From positions 1-62,258 of the forward strand of contig CALUIZ010000019.1 of assembly GCA_944320815.1 (NCBI GenBank): a stretch of 62,258 nucleotides of DNA, written 5' to 3'. Position 1 is the stretch's first letter; each line of letters opens with the position of its first letter. Below are positions 54,665 to 62,258 of the stretch, piece by piece. The position numbers and the translations under genes were made by a program. The notes below the pieces were generated by a model, which was given only the letters and a program-made list of their open reading frames with translations, searched no databases and was not told the DNA's origin. The stretch comes from an uncultured Phocaeicola sp. (lineage in GTDB: Bacteria > Bacteroidota > Bacteroidia > Bacteroidales > Bacteroidaceae).

Positions 54665-54781
54665 CGAAAGTTATAGACTTTCACATCATATATTTGTTCA
54701 GAAAATCTATAAAATCGTGCCAAAATTCTAATTTTTTATGAATGCCGGCTCTCCGGAAGATGAAAAGCAGCTCTCAGTCGC

Positions 54782-56194
54782 CTAATCAAGTTCCGACAAA
54801 AGCGTACAGACCTCGTCCTGGAATTTGCGGGCGAGCCTTGCCTTCAGCACATTCTGATTGATGATGACGAACGAAAGCTTGTGCCCGTTTCCGGCGGTGA
54901 CATAACCGGCCAGCGAACATACGCCCGTTACCGTTCCCGTCTTCGCATGGACATTGCGGAAGGTTTTCCCTTTTCCCATCCGATAACGCAAAGTGCCGTC
55001 CATCCCCGCCACCGGCAATCCTTCGTAGAACATTTCAAAGAACTCAGGATGACGGTAAGCATAATTGAGATAAGCAAGAATCAGATTGGGAGACACATAA
55101 TTATACAAGGAAACACCACTTCCGTCCACAATCTTATAATCCGCAGGAGAGAATCCGAGCGCACGGCTCATAAAGCGGTTCACCACCCGCTGACTCTCTT
55201 CAAACCCCAGACGGGAGGCCGACACCCCGTTCTTCAGTCCCAGATGCCTGAAAAGAGCCTCCGCACACAGGTTGTCACTTTCTTTCAAGGCACGTCGCAT
55301 CACAAGCTCCAGCGGACGCCTGCAGGTGTAGATGACCTGTGCATCTTCCGGAGTCTCCGAATAACCGATACTGTCACGGTTCACCGAAATCCCCTGCTTC
55401 TGGAGCTGATAGCAGAATGTCTGCATGAAGAAAGATTTCGGGTCGAACATGTTTATCTGCCTTCCTCTTGCAGCCGAGACGCAGCCGGAAACCTGAATCA
55501 CATTCCCATTCTCCAGCCAGTTACGGTTGATGGACAATTGTCCCGCCGAAGGCTGATAGCTGACCGAACGGTTTTCCACCTGATAAAAGTCGGATTCAGG
55601 GACAATCTTCACGCTTCCGGTATCACCCTTGACCGTAGGAGTGACAGTAACGCTCACACATCCTCTGTTCAGCATCAGCGGAGAGAGATAAGGCTGGAAA
55701 GGTTCGGGAGTATCGTCCCATGCCCATCCCGTACCCCAATAAATAGAATCCATCATCGAAACATCTCCCACCAGTCTGCCCTGGAGTGAAGTTATTCCTG
55801 CATCAGCCACCGCCTCAGACAGAAGCTTCATGTCCTGTTCCATAAATTCGGGGTCAAATCCACCTATCACGTAGAGGTCGCCATCGAGCACACCGTCCCT
55901 TATCTCTCCATCATATGCCAGACGAGTCTGGAACTGATAGTCCTTCCCGAGAGTGGACAAAGCCGTCACTGCAGTGATTACCTTCTCAATGGAAGCAGGA
56001 CGGTAGAGCTTGTCCGCCTGATAGCTGTAAAGCTCACGATTGTCTGTCAGATCATAAACCACCAGTCCGACCTCCGATGTCTTCAAAAAGGAGGAAGAGT
56101 GAATCAAGGTATCCAGTTTGCCTCCCAAAAGAGTGTGGGCCGACATCAGCGCACTGACGCAGCACCACAATATGCCCAATACAAAACGTTTCAT
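54782..56194 (-). CDS. dacB: D-alanyl-D-alanine carboxypeptidase/endopeptidase (PBP4-type, DacB)
   Basis: Low-molecular-weight penicillin-binding protein of family S13, which trims or cuts peptidoglycan crosslinks. The 470-aa protein starts with a signal peptide, then the motif S68-x-x-K71 (PASIEKV), the SDN element (KESDNLCAE) and KTG (HAKTGTV) near the C-terminus. The long insertion between SxxK and SDN is typical of class C. The start at 56194 gives the signal peptide. It lies 13 bp downstream of lpd on the same strand, so co-transcription is likely. Confidence 0.94.
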   Translation of the reverse strand: MKRFVLGILWCCVSALMSAHTLLGGKLDTLIHSSSFLKTSEVGLVVYDLTDNRELYSYQADKLYRPASIEKVITAVTALSTLGKDYQFQTRLAYDGEIRDGVLDGDLYVIGGFDPEFMEQDMKLLSEAVADAGITSLQGRLVGDVSMMDSIYWGTGWAWDDTPEPFQPYLSPLMLNRGCVSVTVTPTVKGDTGSVKIVPESDFYQVENRSVSYQPSAGQLSINRNWLENGNVIQVSGCVSAARGRQINMFDPKSFFMQTFCYQLQKQGISVNRDSIGYSETPEDAQVIYTCRRPLELVMRRALKESDNLCAEALFRHLGLKNGVSASRLGFEESQRVVNRFMSRALGFSPADYKIVDGSGVSLYNYVSPNLILAYLNYAYRHPEFFEMFYEGLPVAGMDGTLRYRMGKGKTFRNVHAKTGTVTGVCSLAGYVTAGNGHKLSFVIINQNVLKARLARKFQDEVCTLLSELD

Positions 56195-56207
56195 TCCGTG
56201 TCTGTCG

Positions 56208-57551
56208 TTATAATTCTCTGAATATTTCGCCAACGGTCGGATGCGGGAACACATAACGCTTCCATTCCGACAACTTGCGTCCGTCTTCTATCATCATACC
56301 GGCCATTACAATCAGTTCCGAAGCGGGATTTCCAAGGATATGCATCCCCAACATGCGCCCGTCGCCACCGACCAAAGCCTTGCATGTTCCGTTCACTCCC
56401 TCATTTTCCGCCACAAAACGGCCTGAAAAAGCCATCGGAAGCCTTATCACTTGATATTCAACCCCTTCTTTCTTCAGAGCCTCTTCATCCTTCCCCACAG
56501 AAGCCACTTCGGGATTGGTATATACCACGGAAGGGATAGCCCTGTAGCTCATTTCGCCGCCTCTGCCTGCAATATGTCTGACAGCCGTTTCTGCTTCCTT
56601 TACAGCAGTGTGCGCCAGCAGAGAGACCCCGTTCAGGTCGCCGCAGGCATATACTCCGGGAACCGATGTCTCAAGATGCGAATCCACCTTGACATTTCCC
56701 CTCTCCGTCAGTTCCAGCCCAAGGTTCTCCAGTCCGAAACCCTTCATCACCGGGCGGCGGCCTACACTCAGAAGCATCTTTTCGGAAACAACGCTTCCGT
56801 GCCCCTCCTCGTTTTCATAGTTCACCCGGATTTCTCCCGGACCGTTACCGTCCACATCCGTCACTTTGGTCTTCAGGAGAAAACGCACGCCCCGCTTCGC
56901 ATATTCGGCACGCAGCATTCCCGCAAGCTCACGGTCGATGCCGCGCAGAATCTCGTCCAGCATCTCGATAACCGTAACCTGCACCCCCAGACTATTGAAG
57001 AAAGAAGCGAACTCCATGCCGATAACCCCTCCGCCCACAATGGTCAGTGACTGCGGAAGTGTCTTGCAGTCCAACGCTTCACGGTGTGTCCAGTATGCCG
57101 CCTTGTCGAGTCCCGGAATCGGGGGAACCAGCGTTTCACTTCCCGTAGCGAGAATCATCGACTCGCAACGGTATGTCTCTCCGTTGCACTCCACCGTGTT
57201 CCTGTCCACAATCCGGGCTTCCCCCGCCACAATCTCCACACGACATTCCGAAAGTCTGGCCTTGATGCCCAGCACAAGCTTGCGCACCACCTTCGCCTTC
57301 CGGCTGATGACTTTGGGCAGATTCACTTCCGGCTGTCCGCCCCCAACCGCATATTTCGAGGCGTTCCGCACCGTATCAGACACTTTAGCTGAATAAAGCA
57401 GTGTCTTTGTGGGAATACACCCCTCGTTCAGGCACACTCCGCCCAGACTGTTCTTCTCGAAAAGGACAACGCTCATGCCCAACTTTCCGGCACATTCGGC
57501 CGCAGTATAACCCGCCGGACCACCTCCGACAATCGCCAACTGAAAATCCAT
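56208..57551 (-). CDS. lpdA: Dihydrolipoyl dehydrogenase
   Basis: FAD-dependent oxidoreductase that reoxidizes dihydrolipoyl groups in 2-oxoacid dehydrogenase or glycine cleavage complexes. The 447-aa protein has IVGGGPAGYTAAECAGK, the redox pair C40 and C45 in CLNEGCIPTK, a second Rossmann fold (TIVGGGVIGMEFA), YACGDLNG and the C-terminal HPTVGE active-site base. I use the ATG at 57551. It is unusual to see it next to dacB; no partner E2 subunits are nearby. Confidence 0.93.
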   Translation of the reverse strand: MDFQLAIVGGGPAGYTAAECAGKLGMSVVLFEKNSLGGVCLNEGCIPTKTLLYSAKVSDTVRNASKYAVGGGQPEVNLPKVISRKAKVVRKLVLGIKARLSECRVEIVAGEARIVDRNTVECNGETYRCESMILATGSETLVPPIPGLDKAAYWTHREALDCKTLPQSLTIVGGGVIGMEFASFFNSLGVQVTVIEMLDEILRGIDRELAGMLRAEYAKRGVRFLLKTKVTDVDGNGPGEIRVNYENEEGHGSVVSEKMLLSVGRRPVMKGFGLENLGLELTERGNVKVDSHLETSVPGVYACGDLNGVSLLAHTAVKEAETAVRHIAGRGGEMSYRAIPSVVYTNPEVASVGKDEEALKKEGVEYQVIRLPMAFSGRFVAENEGVNGTCKALVGGDGRMLGMHILGNPASELIVMAGMMIEDGRKLSEWKRYVFPHPTVGEIFREL

Positions 57552-57578
57552 AATCACAACAACGATAAAAATAAGACT

Positions 57579-57971
57579 TCAGACTTCTTCACTATAAACG
57601 GCATGAGGATTCCGTTCTCTCGCGCAACGGAGGAACTCGGCCAGGTCTGCCGGATCGAAATTGATGAAACCTTTGGTGTAATACACCGTCACCCGTCCTT
57701 TCAGCAAGGTTCCGTTTCTGCGCACGATACGGACCACCCCATAAGCCTTGATGCTTCCGCTGAAGCCCCGTTTCAGCCAAATGTCTCCGTTCTCCTGCAC
57801 CAGAATGCGCGTCATCTGCTCATCCACCAGCAGCAGTACGGGCAATATAAGGGGAAACAGGTTCCAGTAATTTTCCGTATGCACGGCCATCAGCACGATG
57901 GCCACTACCAATATAATCACCCCCAGCCATACCTTGAAGGGAGTTCTGCGGATTTTGAATACTTTTACCAT
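57579..57971 (-). CDS. Small membrane protein with PH-like domain, unknown function
   Basis: A 130-aa protein with two predicted TM helices (about 14-31 and 36-50) and a C-terminal domain (about 55-125; DIWLKRGFSGSIKAYGVVRIVRRNG) that looks like the small PH-type domains of bacterial membrane proteins. The function is not known. It is 28 bp from the similar gene at 58000 on the same strand, so the two may be paralogues. Confidence 0.65.
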   Translation of the reverse strand: MVKVFKIRRTPFKVWLGVIILVVAIVLMAVHTENYWNLFPLILPVLLLVDEQMTRILVQENGDIWLKRGFSGSIKAYGVVRIVRRNGTLLKGRVTVYYTKGFINFDPADLAEFLRCARERNPHAVYSEEV

Positions 57972-57999
57972 ATATCTCTATCAGATTAAAATTCAAACT

Positions 58000-58425
58000 T
58001 CACCTGTCATCTTTCCGAATCTTTGCGTTCAGCTTCAAAAGGCTCTGCACAAAAGTGTCCTGATTCTTCGGAGAGACGCATACTTTCTTTTTCTTTCCCT
58101 CCTCTCCGTACTCTATCTCCAGACAGTCGGACGACAGGGCAGGACTGAAAAGGCTCCGCGAACACGTCCGGCGGACACTCCTTATCGTTCCGACCGATAT
58201 CACAAGATTCGGGATGAAACGCCCGCTCTCAATCTTCAGCTCACCGCCGGAAGTCACCACATAACGGGTGTGGACCAGCATCTCTATCTCGAAAATCACG
58301 GCCGCAGCCATCAGAACGGTCAGCCAGAGGCAATGCACCCAGAAAAAATAGAGCAGCAACAGGGAAGAGACCCCGATGACAAGCCAATATCGTCTGTCCA
58401 CCTTCGACTGAAATGTCCGATCCAT
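58000..58425 (-). CDS. bPH-type membrane protein
   Basis: A 141-aa protein with two TM helices (about 14-50) and a C-terminal segment (about 52-130) that matches the YyaB-like PH domain: TRYVVTSGGELKIESGRF and ISVGTIRSVRRT. A lysine-rich stretch lies near residue 115. The function is unknown; proteins of this type sit in the inner membrane and are often found in pairs. It starts 308 bp from nadB, which is on the other strand. Confidence 0.7.
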   Translation of the reverse strand: MDRTFQSKVDRRYWLVIGVSSLLLLYFFWVHCLWLTVLMAAAVIFEIEMLVHTRYVVTSGGELKIESGRFIPNLVISVGTIRSVRRTCSRSLFSPALSSDCLEIEYGEEGKKKKVCVSPKNQDTFVQSLLKLNAKIRKDDR

Positions 58426-58733
58426 AACTTTCGCCTTTCCTTTTTGTCTTCTCCGGCGGACTCACGGAACTCTGCCTGAAAAGGCTCCGGAAAAACATCC
58501 CGTCATTTCTCGCAGAATACCGGGGTATTCCTGCCGGAACATCGGGCAATTCCATCTCACCCATCACAGACATCCGTCCGCCGCAATTTTGGGTGAAGAT
58601 AAGAAAATTTCTTTAAAAATGGAATATATCAATCTTCTTCTTTACTTATTTTAAAAGAACCGGTGCCTAAAAAAGTGTCAGACCGGAACAAAACCGACAA
58701 CTTTTTTATACTTTTGCCCCAAATACACACATT
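58426..58733. other. Divergent spacer between the PH-like genes and nadB
   Basis: No gene. It contains a CAGAATACC/GGTATTCCTG hairpin (about 58513-58533), AT-rich sequence, and the nadB promoter box near its right end. Confidence 0.5.
58709..58716 (+). promoter_or_regulatory. Bacteroides-type -7 element before nadB
   Basis: TACTTTTG matches TAnnTTTG, only 17 nt before the ATG at 58734, so the leader would be about 10 nt long. Confidence 0.55.
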
Positions 58734-60332
58734 ATGATACGAAAGTTTGATTTTCTCGTTATCGGCTCAGGAATAGCCGGAATGAGTTTTGCATTGAAAG
58801 TGGCCCATAAAGGTTCGGTCGCTTTGATCTGCAAGGCCGGACTTGAAGAAGCCAACACTTACTTTGCACAGGGAGGAATCGCCTCGGTCACCAACCTGGA
58901 AGTGGACAATTTTGAAAAACACATCCATGACACAATGGTGGCCGGAGACTGGATAAGCGACCCCGCTGCAGTGGAAAAGGTGGTGCGCAACGCTCCCGCA
59001 CAAATCAAGCAACTGATTGGATGGGGAGTGAACTTCGACAAGAAAGAAGACGGAAAATTCGACCTGCACAAGGAAGGAGGACACTCCGAATTCCGCATCC
59101 TCCACCACAAAGACAACACGGGAGCGGAAATACAGACCAGCCTGATAGAAGAAGTGAAACGTCATCCCAACATCACGATATTCACCAATTTCTATGCGGT
59201 GGAAATCATCACCCAGCATCACATGGGAATCATCGTCACCCGTCATACCCCGGGAATCAAATGCTACGGAGCATACGTGCTGAACGAAGCGACGGGAGAG
59301 GTCGACACGTTCCTCTCTAAAGTCACGGTCATGGCGACCGGCGGATGTGAAGCCGTATATAACCATACGACCAACCCGCTCGTGGCTACAGGAGACGGCA
59401 TCGCGATGGTGTACCGCGCGAAAGGGCAGGTAAAGGATATGGAATTCATCCAGTTCCACCCCACCGCACTCTACCATCCGGGCGACCGTCCCAGTTTCCT
59501 CATCACCGAAGCCATGCGAGGCTATGGGGCCGTGCTCCGGAACCTGTCGGGCGAAGAGTTCATGCAGAAGTATGACCCACGGCTTTCGCTCGCTCCGAGA
59601 GACATCGTGGCACGCGCGATAGACAGCGAAATGAAGCAGAGGGGAGAAGACCATGTATATCTGGACGTGACGCACAAAGACCCGGAAGAGACCAAGAAGC
59701 ATTTCCCGAACATCTACAAGAAATGCCTCAGTCTAGGAATCGACATTACGAAAGACTATATCCCTGTGGCTCCTGCCGCCCATTATCTTTGCGGAGGCAT
59801 CAAGGTGGATCTCGACGGACAGTCCAGCATCAAACGCCTGTATGCCCTCGGCGAATGTTCGTGCACGGGACTGCACGGCGGAAACCGTCTTGCCTCAAAC
59901 TCTTTGATTGAAGCCATAGTCTATGCTGATTCTGCCGCAAAACATGCCCTGAGCGTACTCGACCGTTATGATTTCAACGAAGACATTCCGGAATGGAACG
60001 ATGACGGCACCATGAACAACGAGGAACGTATCCTGATTACTCAAAGCATGAAGGAAGTCAACCAGATTATGGAGGCATATGTGGGAATCGTCCGAAGCAA
60101 TCTCCGTCTTGTACGGGCATGGAACCGTCTGGATATTCTCTACGAAGAAACGGAACGGCTGTTCAAGCGGGTGAAGGCTTCACGCGAAATCTGCGAACTC
60201 CGCAACATGATCAATGTGGGCTATCTGATTACCCGTCAGGCCATGGAACGGAAAGAAAGTCGCGGACTGCATTACACGACAGACTATCCGCACCATGCGG
60301 CCGGTCCCGGACAGGCAGAAAAACCTATGTAA
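58734..60332 (+). CDS. nadB: L-aspartate oxidase NadB
   Basis: First step of de novo NAD synthesis: oxidizes L-aspartate to iminoaspartate, in anaerobes with fumarate as acceptor. The 532-aa protein has VIGSGIAGMSFALKVA for FAD, EANTYFAQGGIASV, EFIQFHPTALYH, and PAAHYLCGGIKVDL followed by LYALGECSCTGLHGGNRLASNSLIEA. It is a relative of FrdA but lacks the covalent-FAD histidine motif. It is transcribed alone; its stop is the start of the terminator. Confidence 0.95.
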   Translation: MIRKFDFLVIGSGIAGMSFALKVAHKGSVALICKAGLEEANTYFAQGGIASVTNLEVDNFEKHIHDTMVAGDWISDPAAVEKVVRNAPAQIKQLIGWGVNFDKKEDGKFDLHKEGGHSEFRILHHKDNTGAEIQTSLIEEVKRHPNITIFTNFYAVEIITQHHMGIIVTRHTPGIKCYGAYVLNEATGEVDTFLSKVTVMATGGCEAVYNHTTNPLVATGDGIAMVYRAKGQVKDMEFIQFHPTALYHPGDRPSFLITEAMRGYGAVLRNLSGEEFMQKYDPRLSLAPRDIVARAIDSEMKQRGEDHVYLDVTHKDPEETKKHFPNIYKKCLSLGIDITKDYIPVAPAAHYLCGGIKVDLDGQSSIKRLYALGECSCTGLHGGNRLASNSLIEAIVYADSAAKHALSVLDRYDFNEDIPEWNDDGTMNNEERILITQSMKEVNQIMEAYVGIVRSNLRLVRAWNRLDILYEETERLFKRVKASREICELRNMINVGYLITRQAMERKESRGLHYTTDYPHHAAGPGQAEKPM

Positions 60333-60385
60333 CAGAAAAGCGGAGATACAGACCGAATTGCCTGTATCTCCGCTTTTCTGTTTTT
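60333..60385. terminator. Strong terminator between nadB and ndh
   Basis: CAGAAAAGCGGAGATACAG (60333-60351) pairs perfectly over 19 bp with 60362-60380, followed by TTTTT. It begins directly after the nadB stop and, because both genes converge here, can serve both strands. Confidence 0.9.
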
Positions 60386-60396
60386 CTATTCCCGGT

Positions 60397-61734
60397 TTAC
60401 TCACCCCAGTGTACTTCCGCTTCACGCTTCTCGCGGTCGACCACCTCTTTCGCCTTCCGGGCATATACAATCAGACGGAACGAACGGTCGTAAGTCAGAT
60501 AGCTCCACATCCAGTTCAGCAGCACATTGATTTTGTTGCGTACCCCCAGAATCGAGCGCAAATGGACAACCAGCCACAGAAACCAGGCAATCCATCCCTG
60601 AGTCTTCACCTTGCTGAACTCTGCCACCGCCTTATTACGCCCTACAGTGGCCATAGAGCCCAGATTCCGGTAACGGAAAGGCTTCAGGACCTTTCCTGCC
60701 TCCAGACGCTTCAAATTGCCCGCCAGGAGCCTTCCTTGCTGTATGGCCACCTGCGCCAGCTGAGGATGTCCGTTGGGATATTCCGGATCGGCACCCTCCA
60801 TAATGCACTGGTCGCCGATACAGAACACGTTCGGAAGTCCTTCCACCTGATTGAACGCATCCACTTTGAGACGTCCTCCCCGTCCGACTGAACCCTCAGG
60901 AATATTCCCTATCGCATTGGCACGGACTCCGCTCACCCAGATGAAGGTGCGGGTCGGTATCTCCGTTCCGTCCTCCAGCATCACTTTATGGTCCTGATAG
61001 TCGAGCACTTTCTTGCCCAGACAAACTTTCACACCCATCTCGCGGAGAAACTCAGCCGACTTCTCCGACGATTCGGCCGACATTCCCGACAAGAGGCGGT
61101 CGGTCGCTTCAAGCAAATAAATCTGAAGAAGGTTGTTGTCCATGTCAGGATAGTCTTTCGGAAGTACATACCGCTTCATCTCTGCCAGCGCACCGGCTAT
61201 TTCAACGCCTGTAGCTCCTCCACCCACAATGACAATGTTCAGAAGCTCTCTGCGTTCCTGTTCTGTGGCACACGTGACACTGCGCTCAAAATTGCTCAAC
61301 AAAGCATTGCGCAATCCCATCGCCTCCGACAATGTCTTCATCGGAATGGCCTCTTCCTCGATATGCTTGTTTCCAAAGAAATTTGAAGTGGTACCAGCCG
61401 CCAGAACCAGATAATCATATTCTATCTTACCGATGGAAGTCTGCAGTATATTCTTGTCAGGATAAATGAAACGTGCCTCTCCCATGCGGAAAAACACATC
61501 TTTTTTCTTTTTGCTGAAAATCTTGCGGAAAGGGAAAGAAATGGAACTCGGCTCCAGACCGGCTGAAGCCACCTGATATATCAAGGGAGGAAACTGATGG
61601 TAATTATTCTTGTCCACCAATATCACCTGAAATTCTGAACCGGAAAGCTCATTCGCCAACTTCAGGCCACCAAATCCACCACCGACAATCACAACTCTCT
61701 TTTTACCTTGTTCTCTTGCAATGTTAAAACTCAT
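60397..61734 (-). CDS. ndh: Type II NADH dehydrogenase-like FAD oxidoreductase
   Basis: Non-pumping NADH:quinone oxidoreductase on the inner face of the membrane. The 445-aa protein has two Rossmann folds: VVIVGGGFGGLKLANEL and IVIVGGGATGVEIAGALAE, and the segment NVFCIGDQC before the C-terminal part. The last 70 residues contain amphipathic and hydrophobic helices (WIAWFLWLVVHLRSILG) that would hold it on the membrane. It is likely monocistronic. A variant box TAACTTCG on the minus strand at 61923-61930 may be part of its promoter. Confidence 0.9.
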   Translation of the reverse strand: MSFNIAREQGKKRVVIVGGGFGGLKLANELSGSEFQVILVDKNNYHQFPPLIYQVASAGLEPSSISFPFRKIFSKKKKDVFFRMGEARFIYPDKNILQTSIGKIEYDYLVLAAGTTSNFFGNKHIEEEAIPMKTLSEAMGLRNALLSNFERSVTCATEQERRELLNIVIVGGGATGVEIAGALAEMKRYVLPKDYPDMDNNLLQIYLLEATDRLLSGMSAESSEKSAEFLREMGVKVCLGKKVLDYQDHKVMLEDGTEIPTRTFIWVSGVRANAIGNIPEGSVGRGGRLKVDAFNQVEGLPNVFCIGDQCIMEGADPEYPNGHPQLAQVAIQQGRLLAGNLKRLEAGKVLKPFRYRNLGSMATVGRNKAVAEFSKVKTQGWIAWFLWLVVHLRSILGVRNKINVLLNWMWSYLTYDRSFRLIVYARKAKEVVDREKREAEVHWGE

Positions 61735-62180
61735 ACCTATTACTTTTTACTATCGTGAATATTCCGAACTTTCCAACCCTTCTTCAAATGTATAACAACT
61801 ATTCACCTTCTACTGTTACAAATTCCTTACATTTTTATAAGAATGGGCTTCAAAAAGAAACCGGTCATTTCTCTCTCCAGAAACATGAAAAATATAAACA
61901 CTTATTCTTTTTACCTGCGGTACGAAGTTAGAGACTTCTTGGTATAAAAAAAAGATTTATTATGTTTTTCAACATCAAAGAACAGGAAAAGATGCCTTTT
62001 GGCATAAAATCAATTGAGAAACAAATCAGATTGCAATCTTCAGTTCACATTGTGGGCAGACGTTCCCCTTCAGAGGACGTGCGGGAAAACCAGTCACCCC
62101 GACGCGCGGAATCCACGCGCGCCCCTTCCGTGGGAGGGGACAGGAAAGGGGAAACGAAAGGACTTCCGCCCCCGTGGGGC
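61735..62180. other. Gap between ndh and the rRNA operon end, with a GC-rich patch
   Basis: No gene I trust. The part up to 62030 is AT-rich; from 62040 to 62180 the sequence is GC-rich, with CGCGCG-GAATCCA-CGCGCG (62103-62121) as a hairpin. An open frame from 62026 to 62241 on the minus strand and one on the plus strand from 61962 to the edge look like chance. Confidence 0.5.
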
Positions 62181-62185
62181 CGCAT

Positions 62186-62239
62186 AAAAAGGAGGGGTCC
62201 CCCCTCCTTCCGCGGATTGCGGAACGGAGGGGGGACCCC
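62186..62239 (-). terminator. rRNA operon terminator
   Basis: A very GC-rich 20-bp stem with one bulged base (62194-62213 with 62219-62239, loop 62214-62218) is followed on the minus strand by five Ts (62186-62190). It starts 5 bp after the 5S rRNA 3' end, as expected for an rrn operon terminator. Confidence 0.85.
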
Positions 62240-62244
62240 AAGAC

Positions 62245-62258
62245 GGCGGCGACCTACT
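62245..62258 (-). rRNA. rrf: 5S ribosomal RNA, last bases (partial)
   Basis: On the minus strand the last 14 bases read AGTAGGTCGCCGCC, which resembles the end of bacterial 5S rRNA (GGGAGAGTAGGTCGCCGCC). The remaining part and the 23S and 16S genes would lie beyond the right edge. The assignment rests on this short match plus the terminator. Confidence 0.7.

Noticed and set aside
62026..62241. 71-codon minus-strand frame at the right edge
   Set aside because: It starts inside the rRNA terminator stem; not a credible gene.
61962..62258. Open frame on the plus strand to the window edge
   Set aside because: It runs antisense to the rRNA terminator and 5S end, with a composition jump in the middle; a chance frame.
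1..62258. tRNA genes, CRISPR arrays, insertion sequences, phage genes
   Set aside because: I looked in all gaps for T-arm-like GGTTCGAATCC phrases, regular repeats and transposase motifs and saw none; the only similar phrase (19742) lies inside folK.

Overview
This 62.3-kb window is chromosomal DNA from a member of the Bacteroidales, most likely Bacteroidaceae (a Bacteroides/Phocaeicola-like gut commensal); I cannot name the species. The basis is a SusC/SusD polysaccharide utilization locus, repeated Bacteroides-type promoter elements (TAnnTTTG, twice with a TTTG box about 20 nt upstream), family-typical proteins (DUF3098, DUF4271, DUF3810, DUF4861, DUF2490), a three-gene succinate dehydrogenase/fumarate reductase, and acidic residues after the lipobox cysteine of putative surface lipoproteins. 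Coding density is high. I saw no insertion sequences, prophage genes, CRISPR arrays or tRNA genes. LAYOUT. (1) 1-10991 is a polysaccharide utilization locus: SusC (5' end outside the window), SusD, a SusE-like surface glycan-binding lipoprotein, a lipoprotein GH53 endo-galactanase, then, after a terminator and a new promoter, a GH2 beta-galactosidase and a second, non-lipoprotein GH53. The gene set indicates growth on beta-1,4-galactan, the side chains of pectin. (2) 11056-13042, minus strand: succinyl-CoA/acetyl-CoA transferase and a charged membrane protein. (3) 13120-20140: miaB, pspC, then a tight operon of methyltransferase-ftsX-DUF3098-uppP-truB-queA-folK. (4) 20141-22770: an AT-rich insert with a small HTH gene, a lipocalin-like lipoprotein and an M64-type peptidase, unlike its neighbours in base composition. 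(5) 22790-32945: DUF2490 barrel, metK behind a SAM-II-like riboswitch, LOG-family hydrolase, DUF4271, hemD, rnpA, yidD, tatD-like and tyrS, then ybeY and spmAB on the other strand, and DUF3810. (6) 32946-33618: a gene-free stretch full of short palindromes. (7) 33619-38991: acetyltransferase-like gene, parE, coaD, S41 protease. (8) 39072-42766: the sdh/frd operon with its own promoter and terminator. (9) 42913-43421: a short promoter-terminator unit (probable small RNA or attenuator) and an orphan HicB-like gene. (10) 43509-51365: metallophosphoesterase plus glycosyltransferase, ppk1, ppx, mutS. (11) 51384-58425, minus strand: exo/endonuclease-family lipoprotein, DUF4861 and KduD-like dehydrogenase (uronate catabolism), dacB-lpd, and two small PH-like membrane proteins. 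(12) nadB, ndh, and at the right edge the terminator and last bases of a 5S rRNA gene, so an rRNA operon on the minus strand ends here. HOW THE GENES FIT TOGETHER. The locus in region 1 would cut galactan at the surface, import oligosaccharides through SusC/D and finish them in the periplasm. Fermentation then runs through fumarate reductase to succinate and, via the CoA transferase, towards acetate or propionate. The rest is mostly housekeeping: tRNA modification, cofactor synthesis, cell wall, mismatch repair and polyphosphate metabolism. The most unusual items are the SAM-II-like aptamer before metK, the 65-nt transcription unit at 42950, the hairpin array at 33073-33360 and the AT-rich M64 island.
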